A stretch of 64,000 nucleotides of DNA, taken from assembly GCA_001556995.1 (NCBI GenBank), contig LSKF01000107.1:1-64000 (forward strand). The letters are read 5' to 3'. Every line of letters begins with the position of its first letter. Within the stretch, counting starts at the first letter, position 1. A model generated the notes under the pieces. It worked only from the letters and a program-made list of their open reading frames with translations. It had not been told where the DNA came from and ran no database searches. Shown here piece after piece: positions 6,662 to 15,633 of the stretch. The DNA comes from Erythrobacteraceae bacterium CCH12-C2. GTDB taxonomy: Bacteria > Pseudomonadota > Alphaproteobacteria > Sphingomonadales > Sphingomonadaceae. The translations under genes were made by a program, and so were the position numbers.

Positions 6662-9127
6662 TCAGTCGCTCTCCTGCGGGTGATCTGGGCGCATCGCGGC
6701 GGCAATAAGACCCTCGGCTTCAAGCAGCAGCTCGTCGTCCACCGCCCCTTGCGGCACCGCCTCGCGCCCGATCATGGTCATCACCGGCACCGCCAGCGGC
6801 GAGACCCGGTCGAGCGTGACATGCACCAATTCCCGCTCTGACCGTTCGAGCAGATCGGCCAGCCGCCCCACGTCTGTCATCCGCGCCCGGGCATCGGCCC
6901 AGGCCGCCTCGATCAGCACGTGATCAGGCTCATATTTGCGCAGCACATCGTAGATCAGATCGGTCGAGAAGGTGACCTGCTTGCCGGTCTTGCGCTGCCC
7001 CGGATGCTGGCGCTCCACCAGCCCGCTGATCACCGCCACCTCGCGGAAAGCGCGGCGCAAGAGGTGGCTTTCGGTGACCCATTCGGTGAATTCATCGGTC
7101 AGAATATCGGGCGATAACAGCGGGGCCGGGTCCTCGACCGGCTTCAGCCCCCACACCGCAAGGCAATAGTCATTGGCGACAAACCCGCCCGGCAGCAGCC
7201 CTCGCTCCTCCATCCGCCGGGTGATGAGCATCCCCAGCGACTGGTTCGCGTTCCACCCTTCGAAGGTGTAGTAGGTGGTGTACGCCTTACCCCCATGGGG
7301 GAAGCTTTCCACCAGCAGCTCGCCCGGCGCGGGCAAGCGCGAGCGCCACGCCTGCATCTCCAGCCATTCGCGCACATCATCGGGAAAGCGCCCCCAACCG
7401 GCGCGGTCGGCGAGCATCGCCTGAACCCGTGTCGCCAAGTGGGTGGTGAGCGGGAGGCGAAGTCCGCCATAGCTCGGGATCGTGGCGCTTTTCTTGGCGG
7501 CGCGGACCACCACGTCCATGTCTTTCACGCCCTCAACCTCAAGGCTCATGCCGGCAAAAAAGAAGGTATCGCCGGGGGAGAGCTGCGCGGCAAAGCGCTC
7601 CTCCACCTTGCCGAGGCTGCGACCGTTCTTGAAGCGCACGGTGAGCATTTCGGAATCAACGATGATCCCCGCGTTCATCCGATGGCGCTGCGCCTGATTG
7701 GGGTGGGCAAGGCGCCACGTGCCATCCTTCGCGCGCACGATCCGCTGGAAGCGGTCATAGGCGCGCAATGCGTAGCCGCCGTTCGACACGAACCCCAGCA
7801 CCCGCTCAAACGTCGCCGCATCAACCCAGCTATAGGCCAGCGCGCTGCGCACCTCGGCGAGCAGCGCGTCCTCGTGGAACGGCCCCGCACAGGCGCAGGC
7901 CATGACGTGCTGGGCGAGCACATCGAGGCTGCCAGGCCGGAAGGCCGCGCCATCGCGCTGCCCGGCATCGACCGCGTCCTTGGCCGCCATCGCCTCGAGA
8001 AATTCAAAGCGATTGCCCGGCACCAGCACCGCGCGGCTCGCCACATCGAGCCGGTGCCCCGCGCGCCCAATCCGCTGAAGCAGCCGCGAGGAACCCTTGG
8101 GCGCGCCCATCTGCACCACCAGATCAATATTGCCCCAGTCGATCCCGAGATCGAGGCTCGCGGTGCACACCAGCGCGCGCAATTCGCCGCGCGCCATCGC
8201 CTCTTCCACCTTGCGCCGCGCCTCGACCGACAGCGAGCCGTGGTGGATACCGATGGGGAGGTGATCGGCGTTCTCGTCCCACAGGCACTGGAAGATAAAC
8301 TCGGCCAGAAACCGCGTGTTGGTGAAGACCAGCGTGGTGCGGTTCGCCTTGATCGCCGCGTAAAGCTGCGGGATCGCCCAGCGCCCCGCGTGCCCGCCCC
8401 ACGGCACGCGCTCCTCGATGGGGAGAAGGATTTCGACCTCGGGCTCGGCCCCCTCCTCGCCGAGCACCAGATCGGCAGCGGCGATTTCGCCCGCATCATC
8501 GGCGCTTTGCGGGGCGAGCCATTCCTGAAAGTCGCGCGGATTGGCGAGCGTCGCCGACAGCGCCACCCGCTGCGCCGCAGGGGCCAGGGCGTGGAGCCGC
8601 GCGAGGCTCAGCGCCAGCAGATCGCCGCGCTTGTCGGTGGCGAAGGCGTGGACCTCGTCGATCACGATGCGCTGCAAACCGCCAAACAGATCGGCGCTTT
8701 CGGGATAGGACAGCAGCAGCGAGAGGCTCTCGGGCGTGGTCAGTAAGATATGCGGAGGGCGTTCCCGCTGGCGTTTCTTGCGGTCGGACGGCGTGTCGCC
8801 GCTGCGGGTCTCGACGCGGATGGGCAGGCCGATGTCTGCGATGGGCGTCAGCAGGTTGCGCTTCACATCCTGCGCCAGCGCCTTCAGCGGCGAGACGTAG
8901 AGCGTGTGCAAACCATCGGGCGGCACCGCCCCCCAAGACGGCGCGAAATCGCACAGCGTCGGCAGGAACCCCGCGAGCGTCTTGCCCGCCCCGGTATCGG
9001 CCACCAGCAGCGCATGACGACCGGCGCGCGCCTTTGCCAGCATCTCGAACTGATGCCGCCGCACCCGCCAGCCGCGACCTGCGAACCATGCGGCAATTTC
9101 GGGCGGAAGATCAGGCGGCGGCGTCAC
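6662..9127 (-). CDS. Lhr-family (ligase-associated) DEXH-box DNA helicase
   Basis: A protein of about 821 residues, an ATP-dependent helicase of the Lhr group annotated as ligase-associated DNA damage response helicase. Visible motifs: Q-like region RRHQFEMLAKARAG, Walker A ADTGAGKTLAG, motif Ia YVSPLKALAQD, motif Ib TTPESLSLLLS, DEVH box IDEVHAF, SAT box (SATLANP), motif IV FTNTRFLAE, motif V TASLDLGIDWG and motif VI QRIGRAGHR. A winged-helix and Lhr C-terminal domain follow. The open frame extends to 9214, but that start lies inside the upstream mutase gene, so the GTG at 9127 (VTPPPDLPP), 32 bp after the mutase stop, is chosen. The usual partners (ATP-dependent ligase, exonuclease, PdeM phosphoesterase) are not adjacent. 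Confidence 0.88.
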   Translation of the reverse strand: MTPPPDLPPEIAAWFAGRGWRVRRHQFEMLAKARAGRHALLVADTGAGKTLAGFLPTLCDFAPSWGAVPPDGLHTLYVSPLKALAQDVKRNLLTPIADIGLPIRVETRSGDTPSDRKKRQRERPPHILLTTPESLSLLLSYPESADLFGGLQRIVIDEVHAFATDKRGDLLALSLARLHALAPAAQRVALSATLANPRDFQEWLAPQSADDAGEIAAADLVLGEEGAEPEVEILLPIEERVPWGGHAGRWAIPQLYAAIKANRTTLVFTNTRFLAEFIFQCLWDENADHLPIGIHHGSLSVEARRKVEEAMARGELRALVCTASLDLGIDWGNIDLVVQMGAPKGSSRLLQRIGRAGHRLDVASRAVLVPGNRFEFLEAMAAKDAVDAGQRDGAAFRPGSLDVLAQHVMACACAGPFHEDALLAEVRSALAYSWVDAATFERVLGFVSNGGYALRAYDRFQRIVRAKDGTWRLAHPNQAQRHRMNAGIIVDSEMLTVRFKNGRSLGKVEERFAAQLSPGDTFFFAGMSLEVEGVKDMDVVVRAAKKSATIPSYGGLRLPLTTHLATRVQAMLADRAGWGRFPDDVREWLEMQAWRSRLPAPGELLVESFPHGGKAYTTYYTFEGWNANQSLGMLITRRMEERGLLPGGFVANDYCLAVWGLKPVEDPAPLLSPDILTDEFTEWVTESHLLRRAFREVAVISGLVERQHPGQRKTGKQVTFSTDLIYDVLRKYEPDHVLIEAAWADARARMTDVGRLADLLERSERELVHVTLDRVSPLAVPVMTMIGREAVPQGAVDDELLLEAEGLIAAAMRPDHPQESD

Positions 9128-9158
9128 CCTGCTGCCATGCGACGCCGCGCCGCCAACT

Positions 9159-10583
9159 TCAATGGCCGACGCTCTCCCCGCGTTCGAGGCCCGACAGCGC
9201 CAACTGCTCATCAATCTGCGCCATCAACCGCGCGAGGCCTTCGTCGCTGTCGCTCTCGGCGCGCGCCACCAGCACGTCCTGCGTGTTCGAGGCGCGCAGC
9301 AGCCACCAGCCGTCTGCCGTGTTCACCCGGACGCCATCGGTCGCGTTGACGCTCTCGATCCCCGGCCCCGGCGCGGTGGTCAGCCTTTCGGTGATCTCAG
9401 CCATGGCGGCAAACTTGCGCGCCTCATCGACCTGAAAGCGCAGCTCGGGGGTGTTGCGCATCGGCGGTATCGCACCGCGCATTTCCGTCACCGATTTGCA
9501 GAGTCGCGCCGTGGCCGCCATCAGCCGCACCCCGGCGTAGAGCGCATCGTCAAAGCCGTAGTAATCGTCGGCAAAGAACACGTGCCCACTCATTTCGCCC
9601 GCCAGCGGCGCACCAGTCTCCTTCATTTTGGACTTGATGAGCGAGTGGCCGGTCTTCCACATCAGCGGCTCTCCGCCCAGTTCGGCGACCCGGTCAAACA
9701 GCGCGCGGCTGGCTTTCACATCGGCGATAATCGTCGCGCCGCTGCGGGTTTTGAGCACATCCTCGGCATAGATCATCAGCAGCTGATCGCCCCAGACCAC
9801 CCGGCCGGTGCTGTCGATCGCGCCGATCCGGTCGCCATCCCCATCGAAAGCCACTCCAAAATCGAGCTTCTTGTCCGCGACGAGCGCCCGCAAATCCGCA
9901 AGGTTCGCTTCCACAGTCGGGTCAGGATGGTGGTTGGGAAAATGTCCGTCAACTTCAGTAAAGAGCAGATGGTGTTCCCCCGGCAGCCGCGCGGTGAGCG
10001 CCTCGAGCGCCGGGCCGGCGGCACCGTTCCCGGCATCCCAGCCAACCCTCAGGCCGTGCAGCGCCTCGGTATCGATACCGACCAATCCCTCGAGCAGGCG
10101 CTCGACATACTCGCTCAGGATGTCGCGCGTGGTCACCGTGCCGGTGCCGCAGGCGAACGCCCCGTCTGCTGCCAGTTCCCCGAGCTTCTGGATATCCGCG
10201 CCGAAGAACGGGCGGCCCCGAAATACCATTTTGAAGCCATTATAATTGGGGGGATTGTGGCTGCCAGTTATCTGAATGCCGCCATCCACCTGTTCAGCTG
10301 AGGCTTCGGCGTAATAGAGCATCGGGGTCGCCCCCAGCCCGATCCGCACCACATCGCAGCCGCTGGCGGTGAGGCCCTCAACCAGCGCGTGTTCCAGCAT
10401 CGGTGAGCTGACACGGCCATCATACCCAACCGCCACGGTCTGCCCTCCGGCCTCGCGCAGCAGCGTGCCGAAAGCCCGGCCAATGGCCCGCGCATCATCC
10501 GTCCCCAGCGTCTCTCCGATGATCCCGCGGATGTCGTATTCCCGGAGCACGGTGGGGTGGAAGTGGTGTTGCATGGTGGCCAT
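9159..10583 (-). CDS. Phosphomannomutase/phosphoglucomutase
   Basis: A 474-residue alpha-D-phosphohexomutase that interconverts hexose 6- and 1-phosphates for nucleotide-sugar and surface polysaccharide synthesis. The phosphoserine loop TGSHNPPNYNG (Ser at about residue 108), the Mg-binding loop FDGDGDRIG and the sugar-binding loop GEMSGHVFF are all present. The C-terminal phosphate-binding stretch is LLRASNTQDVLVARAES. The upstream frame to 11072 overlaps two other genes on the same strand, so the ATG at 10583 is used; it has GAGG just upstream (ACCGAGGATCATG) and begins MATMQHHFHPTVLREYDIRG, typical of AlgC/ManB-type enzymes. The next gene on this strand, the helicase, starts 32 bp after its stop. 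Confidence 0.92.
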   Translation of the reverse strand: MATMQHHFHPTVLREYDIRGIIGETLGTDDARAIGRAFGTLLREAGGQTVAVGYDGRVSSPMLEHALVEGLTASGCDVVRIGLGATPMLYYAEASAEQVDGGIQITGSHNPPNYNGFKMVFRGRPFFGADIQKLGELAADGAFACGTGTVTTRDILSEYVERLLEGLVGIDTEALHGLRVGWDAGNGAAGPALEALTARLPGEHHLLFTEVDGHFPNHHPDPTVEANLADLRALVADKKLDFGVAFDGDGDRIGAIDSTGRVVWGDQLLMIYAEDVLKTRSGATIIADVKASRALFDRVAELGGEPLMWKTGHSLIKSKMKETGAPLAGEMSGHVFFADDYYGFDDALYAGVRLMAATARLCKSVTEMRGAIPPMRNTPELRFQVDEARKFAAMAEITERLTTAPGPGIESVNATDGVRVNTADGWWLLRASNTQDVLVARAESDSDEGLARLMAQIDEQLALSGLERGESVGH

Positions 10584-10651
10584 GATCCTCGGTTGACGCG
10601 CAAATAGTGGCGGGATTCTGTCGCTTGGCAACAACCTAACGCCCCGCCATG

Positions 10652-10981
10652 TCAATCCGGCGAAGGCGGGTTCGGCGCGTCGCCGGGCGGTTCGGATGAT
10701 ATTGCGGGCAAATTGGCCAGAAGCAAATCGCGCGCGGCATTGGCCTCTTGCATCGCCGCCGTGGTGCCCCCGCGATCGGGATGCACCAGCCCCACCAGCT
10801 GCCGATGCGCGGCGATTACGTCTTCGCGGGTCGCCCCGGCGTCCACACCGAGCAGCCTGCGCGCCTTCAGCACGGCCTGCTCGCGGGTCGATGGCCCGCG
10901 CAGATAGTCCCACGGCCACTTGCCCAGTGCCCAGCGGCACACCACGCAAGCCAAGGCGATTAGGATCAGGTATCGCAGCAT
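10652..10981 (-). CDS. Membrane-anchored J-domain (DnaJ-like) protein
   Basis: A 109-residue protein with an N-terminal hydrophobic helix (MLRYLILIALACVVCRWAL, about residues 1-19) followed by a short linker and a J domain (about 38-90) with the diagnostic HPD tripeptide in LVGLVHPDRGG, needed to stimulate DnaK. The C-terminus is Pro/Glu/Asp-rich. It is a small type III J protein, so it likely recruits DnaK to a membrane partner. Its ATG overlaps the stop of mipZ by 1 nt (TAATG), so it should be translationally coupled to mipZ. A link to division-site placement is only inferred from this arrangement. Confidence 0.85.
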   Translation of the reverse strand: MLRYLILIALACVVCRWALGKWPWDYLRGPSTREQAVLKARRLLGVDAGATREDVIAAHRQLVGLVHPDRGGTTAAMQEANAARDLLLANLPAISSEPPGDAPNPPSPD

Positions 10982-11850
10982 TACGAAACGAGCGCGAATT
11001 CGCTTTGCGCCGGGATAAACTCGGGCAGCGCGAGAGCTTTGACCAGCGCGCGCAATTCCTGCCGCGCCACAAGATGGCTGGTGCCGAGCTCGCCGAGGTG
11101 CCCCTTGTCGAGCAGGGTCAGGCCTGAAGGGAACAATTCACGATAGATCACGCGTTCGCTCAGGCCATGGGTCACCCGGAACCCGACCCGCTTCGCCATC
11201 TCCGTGAGCGCCTTCTGCAGCCGCGCCTGATTGCGCGCCTCGACATGGCCGGTGCGGTTGCGCACGACGATCCAGTCCATTTCGGGGCGTTGTTGCTCGA
11301 TGGTCATGCGGCTGCGCTTCATCCGCGCTTCCCAGATCAGTTCGGCAAAGAACGAAAGCTTGCGCACCTTGAAGGTCTCAGGGTCGACCTGGCCGATCAG
11401 GTCGAAATCGACAAAGCTGTCATTCATGGGCGTCACCAGCGTGTCGGCATGTTCGACCGCGATCCTGGCAAAGGGATCGTCACGGCCGGGGTTGTCGATG
11501 ATCAGGAATTCGCAGTTGGCCTCAAGCCTGCGGATCATCGCGATCAACTCGCCGGTGTTGTCACCGCGGAACACCTCGCAGGCGGGGGTCGGCAAGGTCA
11601 GCCCGCGCTTCTCCAGCGTCGCCAGCCGGTTTTCGATATAGCGGTGGGTGGTGCGCTGGCGCGGATCGAGGTCGATCGCGGCGACACGCGCGCCCAGATA
11701 GGACAGCGCCACAGCAATATGGACCGCCGTGGTCGATTTGCCCGTCCCACCCTTCTCGTTGGCCAGAACAATCCGGTGGGCCTGCCCCGGCCGCAGCTTG
11801 CGCGCGGCGAAGGGTTGCTGGGCAATTGGATCGCTCGGGGCGGACGACAT
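10981..11850 (-). CDS. mipZ: Division plane positioning ATPase MipZ
   Basis: A 289-residue ParA/MinD-type P-loop ATPase. In alphaproteobacteria MipZ binds the ParB-parS complex at the poles and blocks FtsZ assembly away from midcell. The deviant Walker A NEKGGTGKST (about residues 31-40), AAIDLDPRQRTT and LIIDNPGRDDP are visible. MipZ-specific stretches VTPMNDSFVDFDLIG, MDWIVVRNR and FRVTHGLSERVIYRELFPSGLTLLD (see about 11110-11190) distinguish it from ordinary ParA. The ATG at 11850 is chosen over the longer frame because AAGGAA lies 6 nt upstream. It shares a TAATG junction with the J-domain gene, and a perfect parS lies about 4.3 kb away. Confidence 0.93.
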   Translation of the reverse strand: MSSAPSDPIAQQPFAARKLRPGQAHRIVLANEKGGTGKSTTAVHIAVALSYLGARVAAIDLDPRQRTTHRYIENRLATLEKRGLTLPTPACEVFRGDNTGELIAMIRRLEANCEFLIIDNPGRDDPFARIAVEHADTLVTPMNDSFVDFDLIGQVDPETFKVRKLSFFAELIWEARMKRSRMTIEQQRPEMDWIVVRNRTGHVEARNQARLQKALTEMAKRVGFRVTHGLSERVIYRELFPSGLTLLDKGHLGELGTSHLVARQELRALVKALALPEFIPAQSEFALVS

Positions 11851-11952
11851 CACAGTTCCTTCTCCCTCGCAGGCTTGGCAGGTCGCAGCTTGAATTACGG
11901 CATCGGGCACCGCTAGGACGCTGGCCAGCGGTTTATCCTTGGAGGCTTACGG

Positions 11953-12828
11953 GTGCAAACGGTCAAGACACTGCAAATGTTGAGAACCGCTTTGGGACAT
12001 TTGCGTGTCAGTGGCGGGACACGGATCGCATTGGTGCCGACGATGGGCGCACTGCATGAGGGCCACCTGACGCTGGTGCGCCGCGCGCGGGCTGAGGCGG
12101 ACCATGTGGTGGCCTCGATCTTCGTGAACCCCAAGCAGTTCGGCGCGAACGAGGATCTGGATGCCTATCCTCGCCAGCTCGCCGCCGATGCAGCGATGCT
12201 TGAGGCAGAGGGCGCGGCGCTGTTGTGGGCGCCGGATGTGTCGGCCATGTATCCGGAGGGCTTTGTCACCAATGTCAGCGTTGCGAAGGTCAGCGAAGGC
12301 CTGTGCGGTGCCGCCCGGCCAGGCCATTTTGATGGGGTGGCGACGGTGGTGTGCAAGCTGTTCAATCAGGTGCAGCCCGACATCGCCTTCTTTGGCGAGA
12401 AGGACTTTCAGCAACTCGCCGTGATCCGGGCGATGGCGCGCGACCTTGATCTCACCCATCCGCATGTGGACGCCATCATCGGCGTGCCCACGGTGCGCGA
12501 GGCGGACGGGTTGGCGATGTCGAGCCGCAACCGCTATCTCACGCCCGAACAGCGCGCTGCTGCAGCGGCGTTACCGCAGGCGATGCAGGCAGCGGTTGCG
12601 GCGATCGAGGGCGGAGCGGAGGTTGGCGTTGCGCTCAACGCACTACGGGCGGAGATCATCGCCGCCGGGTTCAACAGCGTAGATTATGCTACGCTGGCGG
12701 ACGCTGTTTCGCTCGCACCGTTGTCGGTGCTTGGCGAGGCCCCGGCGCGGTTGCTGGTTGCGGCGCGGATTGGTGGAACTCGGTTGATCGACAATATGGC
12801 GGTATCGACCGCGCGCAAGAATTGTTGA
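11953..12828 (+). CDS. panC: Pantothenate synthetase
   Basis: A 291-residue cytoplasmic enzyme that joins pantoate and beta-alanine with ATP to make pantothenate, the vitamin B5 step toward coenzyme A. The nucleotidyl-transferase HIGH-like motif is in VPTMGALHEGHL (about residues 28-39). FVNPKQF, the FFGEKDFQQL segment (about 149-158) and the KMSKS-like MSSRNRYL region (about 189-196) are in order. The start is GTG at 11953 (GTGCAAACGGTC) after GGAGG at 11940-11944. It is divergent from mipZ with a 102-bp gap. No panB or panD is adjacent. Confidence 0.95.
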   Translation: MQTVKTLQMLRTALGHLRVSGGTRIALVPTMGALHEGHLTLVRRARAEADHVVASIFVNPKQFGANEDLDAYPRQLAADAAMLEAEGAALLWAPDVSAMYPEGFVTNVSVAKVSEGLCGAARPGHFDGVATVVCKLFNQVQPDIAFFGEKDFQQLAVIRAMARDLDLTHPHVDAIIGVPTVREADGLAMSSRNRYLTPEQRAAAAALPQAMQAAVAAIEGGAEVGVALNALRAEIIAAGFNSVDYATLADAVSLAPLSVLGEAPARLLVAARIGGTRLIDNMAVSTARKNC

Positions 12829-12869
12829 CGCACGCCCCGGCCTGATGGCAAAGGCTCGGCACCGAGCGG

Positions 12870-12943
<74 letters not shown>

Positions 12944-12945
12944 AA

Positions 12946-13368
12946 TCAATCCCCTTCAAAATCCCCCGGCGTTCCCAGATGGGGCGCTTCGTGCGTCGCC
13001 CAGTTGGCTGCTGGAGAGGGCGGGAGAGGTTCCCCTGCGGGGCCGGCAGGCTCAGTCGGGTCCTTGCGTAACAGTCGGTGCAAATGAACCTTGGCGATCA
13101 TGTTGGCGCTGATCGGTGCGGTGAGGAACAGAAACGCCGACACCAGCAGCTCATGCGTGGTCCATGCACCTTGCAGCAGCTGGAAATAGGCGATCGAGGC
13201 GACCAGCACAGCGCCGAGCCCCAGCGTGGTCGCTTTGGTGGGCGCATGGAGGCGCTCCATCAGCGAGGGCAGGCGCACCAGCCCCCAGCTGCCGACCAGC
13301 GCAAACCCGCTGCCGATCACGATCAGCAGGCTGACGATCGCCTCGGCCACAGACACGCCGCCGCTCAT
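12946..13368 (-). CDS. mnhG: Na+/H+ antiporter subunit G (Mrp)
   Basis: A 140-residue inner-membrane subunit of the multi-component Mrp (Mnh/Pha) cation/proton antiporter. Three hydrophobic helices occupy about residues 8-100, including the family segment GLVRLPSLMERLHAPTKATT, which is strongly conserved in MrpG. The C-terminal 35 residues are Pro/Glu-rich and non-conserved. It is the last gene of the operon, and its ATG overlaps the mnhF stop by 4 nt. It ends 3 bp from the convergent tRNA-Gly gene, an unusually tight packing. Confidence 0.92.
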   Translation of the reverse strand: MSGGVSVAEAIVSLLIVIGSGFALVGSWGLVRLPSLMERLHAPTKATTLGLGAVLVASIAYFQLLQGAWTTHELLVSAFLFLTAPISANMIAKVHLHRLLRKDPTEPAGPAGEPLPPSPAANWATHEAPHLGTPGDFEGD

Positions 13369-13634
13369 TCGATGATGTCCCCGCGCAGCAGGAACTTGGC
13401 ATAGGCGACCGTGCCGACAAAGCCGACCATCGCCAGCAGCAGCGCGGCTTCAAAGGAGGTGCCGCTGCCGTTAGCGATCCCGGCGAGCACGATGACGCCG
13501 ATGACGTTGATCACCATGGTATCGAGCGCCAGCATCCGGTCGGTCATTCCCGGCCCCTTGATCAGCCGCCACAGGTTGAGCGCCAGCGCCAGCCCGAATG
13601 CGGCAAAACCGAAGGTTAGCGCATAGGCGATCAT
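13365..13634 (-). CDS. mnhF: Na+/H+ antiporter subunit F (Mrp)
   Basis: An 89-residue membrane subunit with three predicted helices and the MrpF signature region RLIKGPGMTDRMLALDTMVIN (see 13498-13560), followed by a conserved Gly-rich helix and a short tail. Length and sequence are typical of MrpF. It overlaps mnhE and mnhG by 4 nt on each side, so translation of the subunits should be coupled. Confidence 0.93.
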   Translation of the reverse strand: MIAYALTFGFAAFGLALALNLWRLIKGPGMTDRMLALDTMVINVIGVIVLAGIANGSGTSFEAALLLAMVGFVGTVAYAKFLLRGDIIE

Positions 13635-14116
13635 GCGAAAATCCTCACCAACCGCGCCTCATACCGCGCCTTGACCTGTGCCACCGCCGCTGCCGGATCG
13701 GGCGCGTGGAGCGCGTGGACCAGAAGATACTTGCCACAGGCCGAGATATCGCTCGATACCGTGCCGGGAGTCAGGCTGATGGTGCCCGCAAACACCGTGA
13801 TCGCCTCCGGCGTGGTCAGCTCCAGCGGGACCACCAGCCAAGCGGGGCTAAGGTCGCGGGTGCGCTTGAACAGCACGATCGCGGCAACTTCGAAATTGGC
13901 GATGATGATGTCCCACAGCACCACGCCCAGATAGGCGGCAGCGGGGATGAAGCGCACCTTGGGCCGACCCGGCCACCACGGCGCGGTGAACAGCGGTACG
14001 CCAAGGCCCACTACCAGGCCCAAGAAGAGGGTGCCGAAGGTGAGATCGTTGACCATCACCATCCACATCACCACCAGCAGTGCGCTGAGGCCGGGGTGGG
14101 GCAGCACCCGGTTCAT
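13631..14116 (-). CDS. mnhE: Na+/H+ antiporter subunit E (Mrp)
   Basis: A 161-residue subunit with two or three N-terminal helices (about residues 8-65) and a cytosolic domain carrying the family stretch LTTPEAITVFAGTISLTPGTVS. The HALHAPDP segment near the end corresponds to the HxLD region of MrpE. It starts with an ATG that overlaps the mnhD stop (ATGA) and ends overlapping mnhF. Confidence 0.93.
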   Translation of the reverse strand: MNRVLPHPGLSALLVVMWMVMVNDLTFGTLFLGLVVGLGVPLFTAPWWPGRPKVRFIPAAAYLGVVLWDIIIANFEVAAIVLFKRTRDLSPAWLVVPLELTTPEAITVFAGTISLTPGTVSSDISACGKYLLVHALHAPDPAAAVAQVKARYEARLVRIFA

Positions 14117-15633
14117 GGCGATGCCTCCCCCAGCACCACCGCAGCGCTCAGCGACGGATCGAGCACTTGCGCAGCGGCGGCATTGGCATAGGCGCTCGCC
14201 CAGCCTGCGCCCGCTGACAGCGCAGCGAGCAGCAGCAGCGCGATGATCGGCGCAGCGAAATCGGCGCGGGTCGCAAGCGGGGCGGGTGCAGTGCTGTCAG
14301 GCGCGACCTTCCAGAACACCGCGCTCCCCGCACGGGCAAAGCCGATCACACCGATGAAGGTGGTGCCGAGGATCACGCCCCACGCCCAGCCCCAGTCGGG
14401 CAGGGCCGCTACGGATTTCAGGATCAGCAGCTTGCCGATGAAGCCGGACAGCGGCGGCAGGCCGGTGGTGGCGATGGCGGCGACCATGAACATGAGGCCC
14501 GCACCTGCCCGTCCGGCGAAGTCCTGACCGGGGCTGGCATTATCGGCCGAGGCCGCGCGTCGCCGGGCGACTACGTCAGCCACCAAAAACAGCGCGGCGG
14601 CAGCGATGGTGGAGTGGAGGAGGTAATAAAGCGCGGCGCCAAGGCTTACTGTTTGCCAACCGGCGACCGCGATCAGCAGCGTGCCGGTTGAACCGATCAC
14701 GGCAAAGGCGGCTTGCTCGGACAGGCTGCGCGCAACGAATACCCCGGCAAAGCCGATCACGGTGCTTACCAGTGCAGTCGGGAACAGGTATGGCGCAGGC
14801 ACCCATGCTGCGGCCCCCGCGCTTTCGCCGAACACCTGCGGCACCACGCGGATCAGCGAATAGACCCCGACCTTGGTCATGATCGCGAACAAGGCCGCCA
14901 CCGCTGGGGTCGACACGGCATAGGTGCGCGGCAGCCACAGGTGGAGCGGGGCGATGGCGGCCTTCAGCGCGAACACGCTCACCAGCAGCAGCGCGGCAAT
15001 CCGCAGAAGGCCTTGGTCTTCGGGGGCGACCAGCGCCACTTTCAGGCCCATGTCGGCCATGTTGAGCGTGCCGGTCAGCGCATAAAGCAGGCCCAGCGCG
15101 ATCAGGAACAGCGAAGAGCCGACGAGGTTCACCACGACATATTGCACCCCGGCCTTGAGCCGCGCCGGGCCCTGACCGTGCAGCATCAACCCGTAGGAGG
15201 CGATCAGCAGCACTTCGAAGAACACGAAGAGGTTGAACAGGTCGCCCGTCAGAAACGCGCCGTTGAGACCCATCAGCTGGAACTGGAACAGCGGGTGGAA
15301 GTGCCACCCCTTGCTATCCGCGCGGGTCACCAGCGCATGCAGCAGCGCGATCAGCGCCAGCGCCGAAGCCAGCACCAGCATCATCGCCGCCAGCCTGTCT
15401 GCCACCAGCACGATGCCGAAGGGCGCGGGCCACTCGCCCACCGCATAGGCGGTGATGGTTCCATCGCTCGCCTGCGCCAGCAAGGCCAGCGCGGCGGCGA
15501 GCATGGCAAGGCACGAGATCAGCGAAATGCCCACTCCCAGGGCCCGGCGGCGGCGCATCATCAGCAGCGCAAAGGGCGCGGCGAGCGCAGGGATGGCGAT
15601 GGGCAGGATCGGAAGGTGATCGGCCAAGGTCAC
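14113..15633 (-). CDS. mnhD: Na+/H+ antiporter subunit D (Mrp)
   Basis: A 506-residue multi-helix membrane subunit homologous to the proton-pumping NuoN/NuoM subunits of complex I. It is one of the two large channel-forming Mrp subunits. The conserved stretch LFVFFEVLLIASYGLMLHGQG, containing the buried Glu of the channel, is present, as is the TM region ALFAIMTKVGVYSLIRV with the key Lys. The longer open frame is rejected: the GTG at 15633 forms a GTGA overlap with the mnhC stop, matching the 4-nt overlaps used elsewhere in this operon. The protein then begins VTLADHLPILPIAIPALAAPF. Confidence 0.93.
   Translation of the reverse strand: MTLADHLPILPIAIPALAAPFALLMMRRRRALGVGISLISCLAMLAAALALLAQASDGTITAYAVGEWPAPFGIVLVADRLAAMMLVLASALALIALLHALVTRADSKGWHFHPLFQFQLMGLNGAFLTGDLFNLFVFFEVLLIASYGLMLHGQGPARLKAGVQYVVVNLVGSSLFLIALGLLYALTGTLNMADMGLKVALVAPEDQGLLRIAALLLVSVFALKAAIAPLHLWLPRTYAVSTPAVAALFAIMTKVGVYSLIRVVPQVFGESAGAAAWVPAPYLFPTALVSTVIGFAGVFVARSLSEQAAFAVIGSTGTLLIAVAGWQTVSLGAALYYLLHSTIAAAALFLVADVVARRRAASADNASPGQDFAGRAGAGLMFMVAAIATTGLPPLSGFIGKLLILKSVAALPDWGWAWGVILGTTFIGVIGFARAGSAVFWKVAPDSTAPAPLATRADFAAPIIALLLLAALSAGAGWASAYANAAAAQVLDPSLSAAVVLGEASP

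Noticed and set aside
9128..9214. N-terminal extension of the Lhr-type helicase
   Set aside because: The extra 29 codons overlap the end of the phosphohexomutase gene and are not typical of the family; the GTG at 9127 is a better start.
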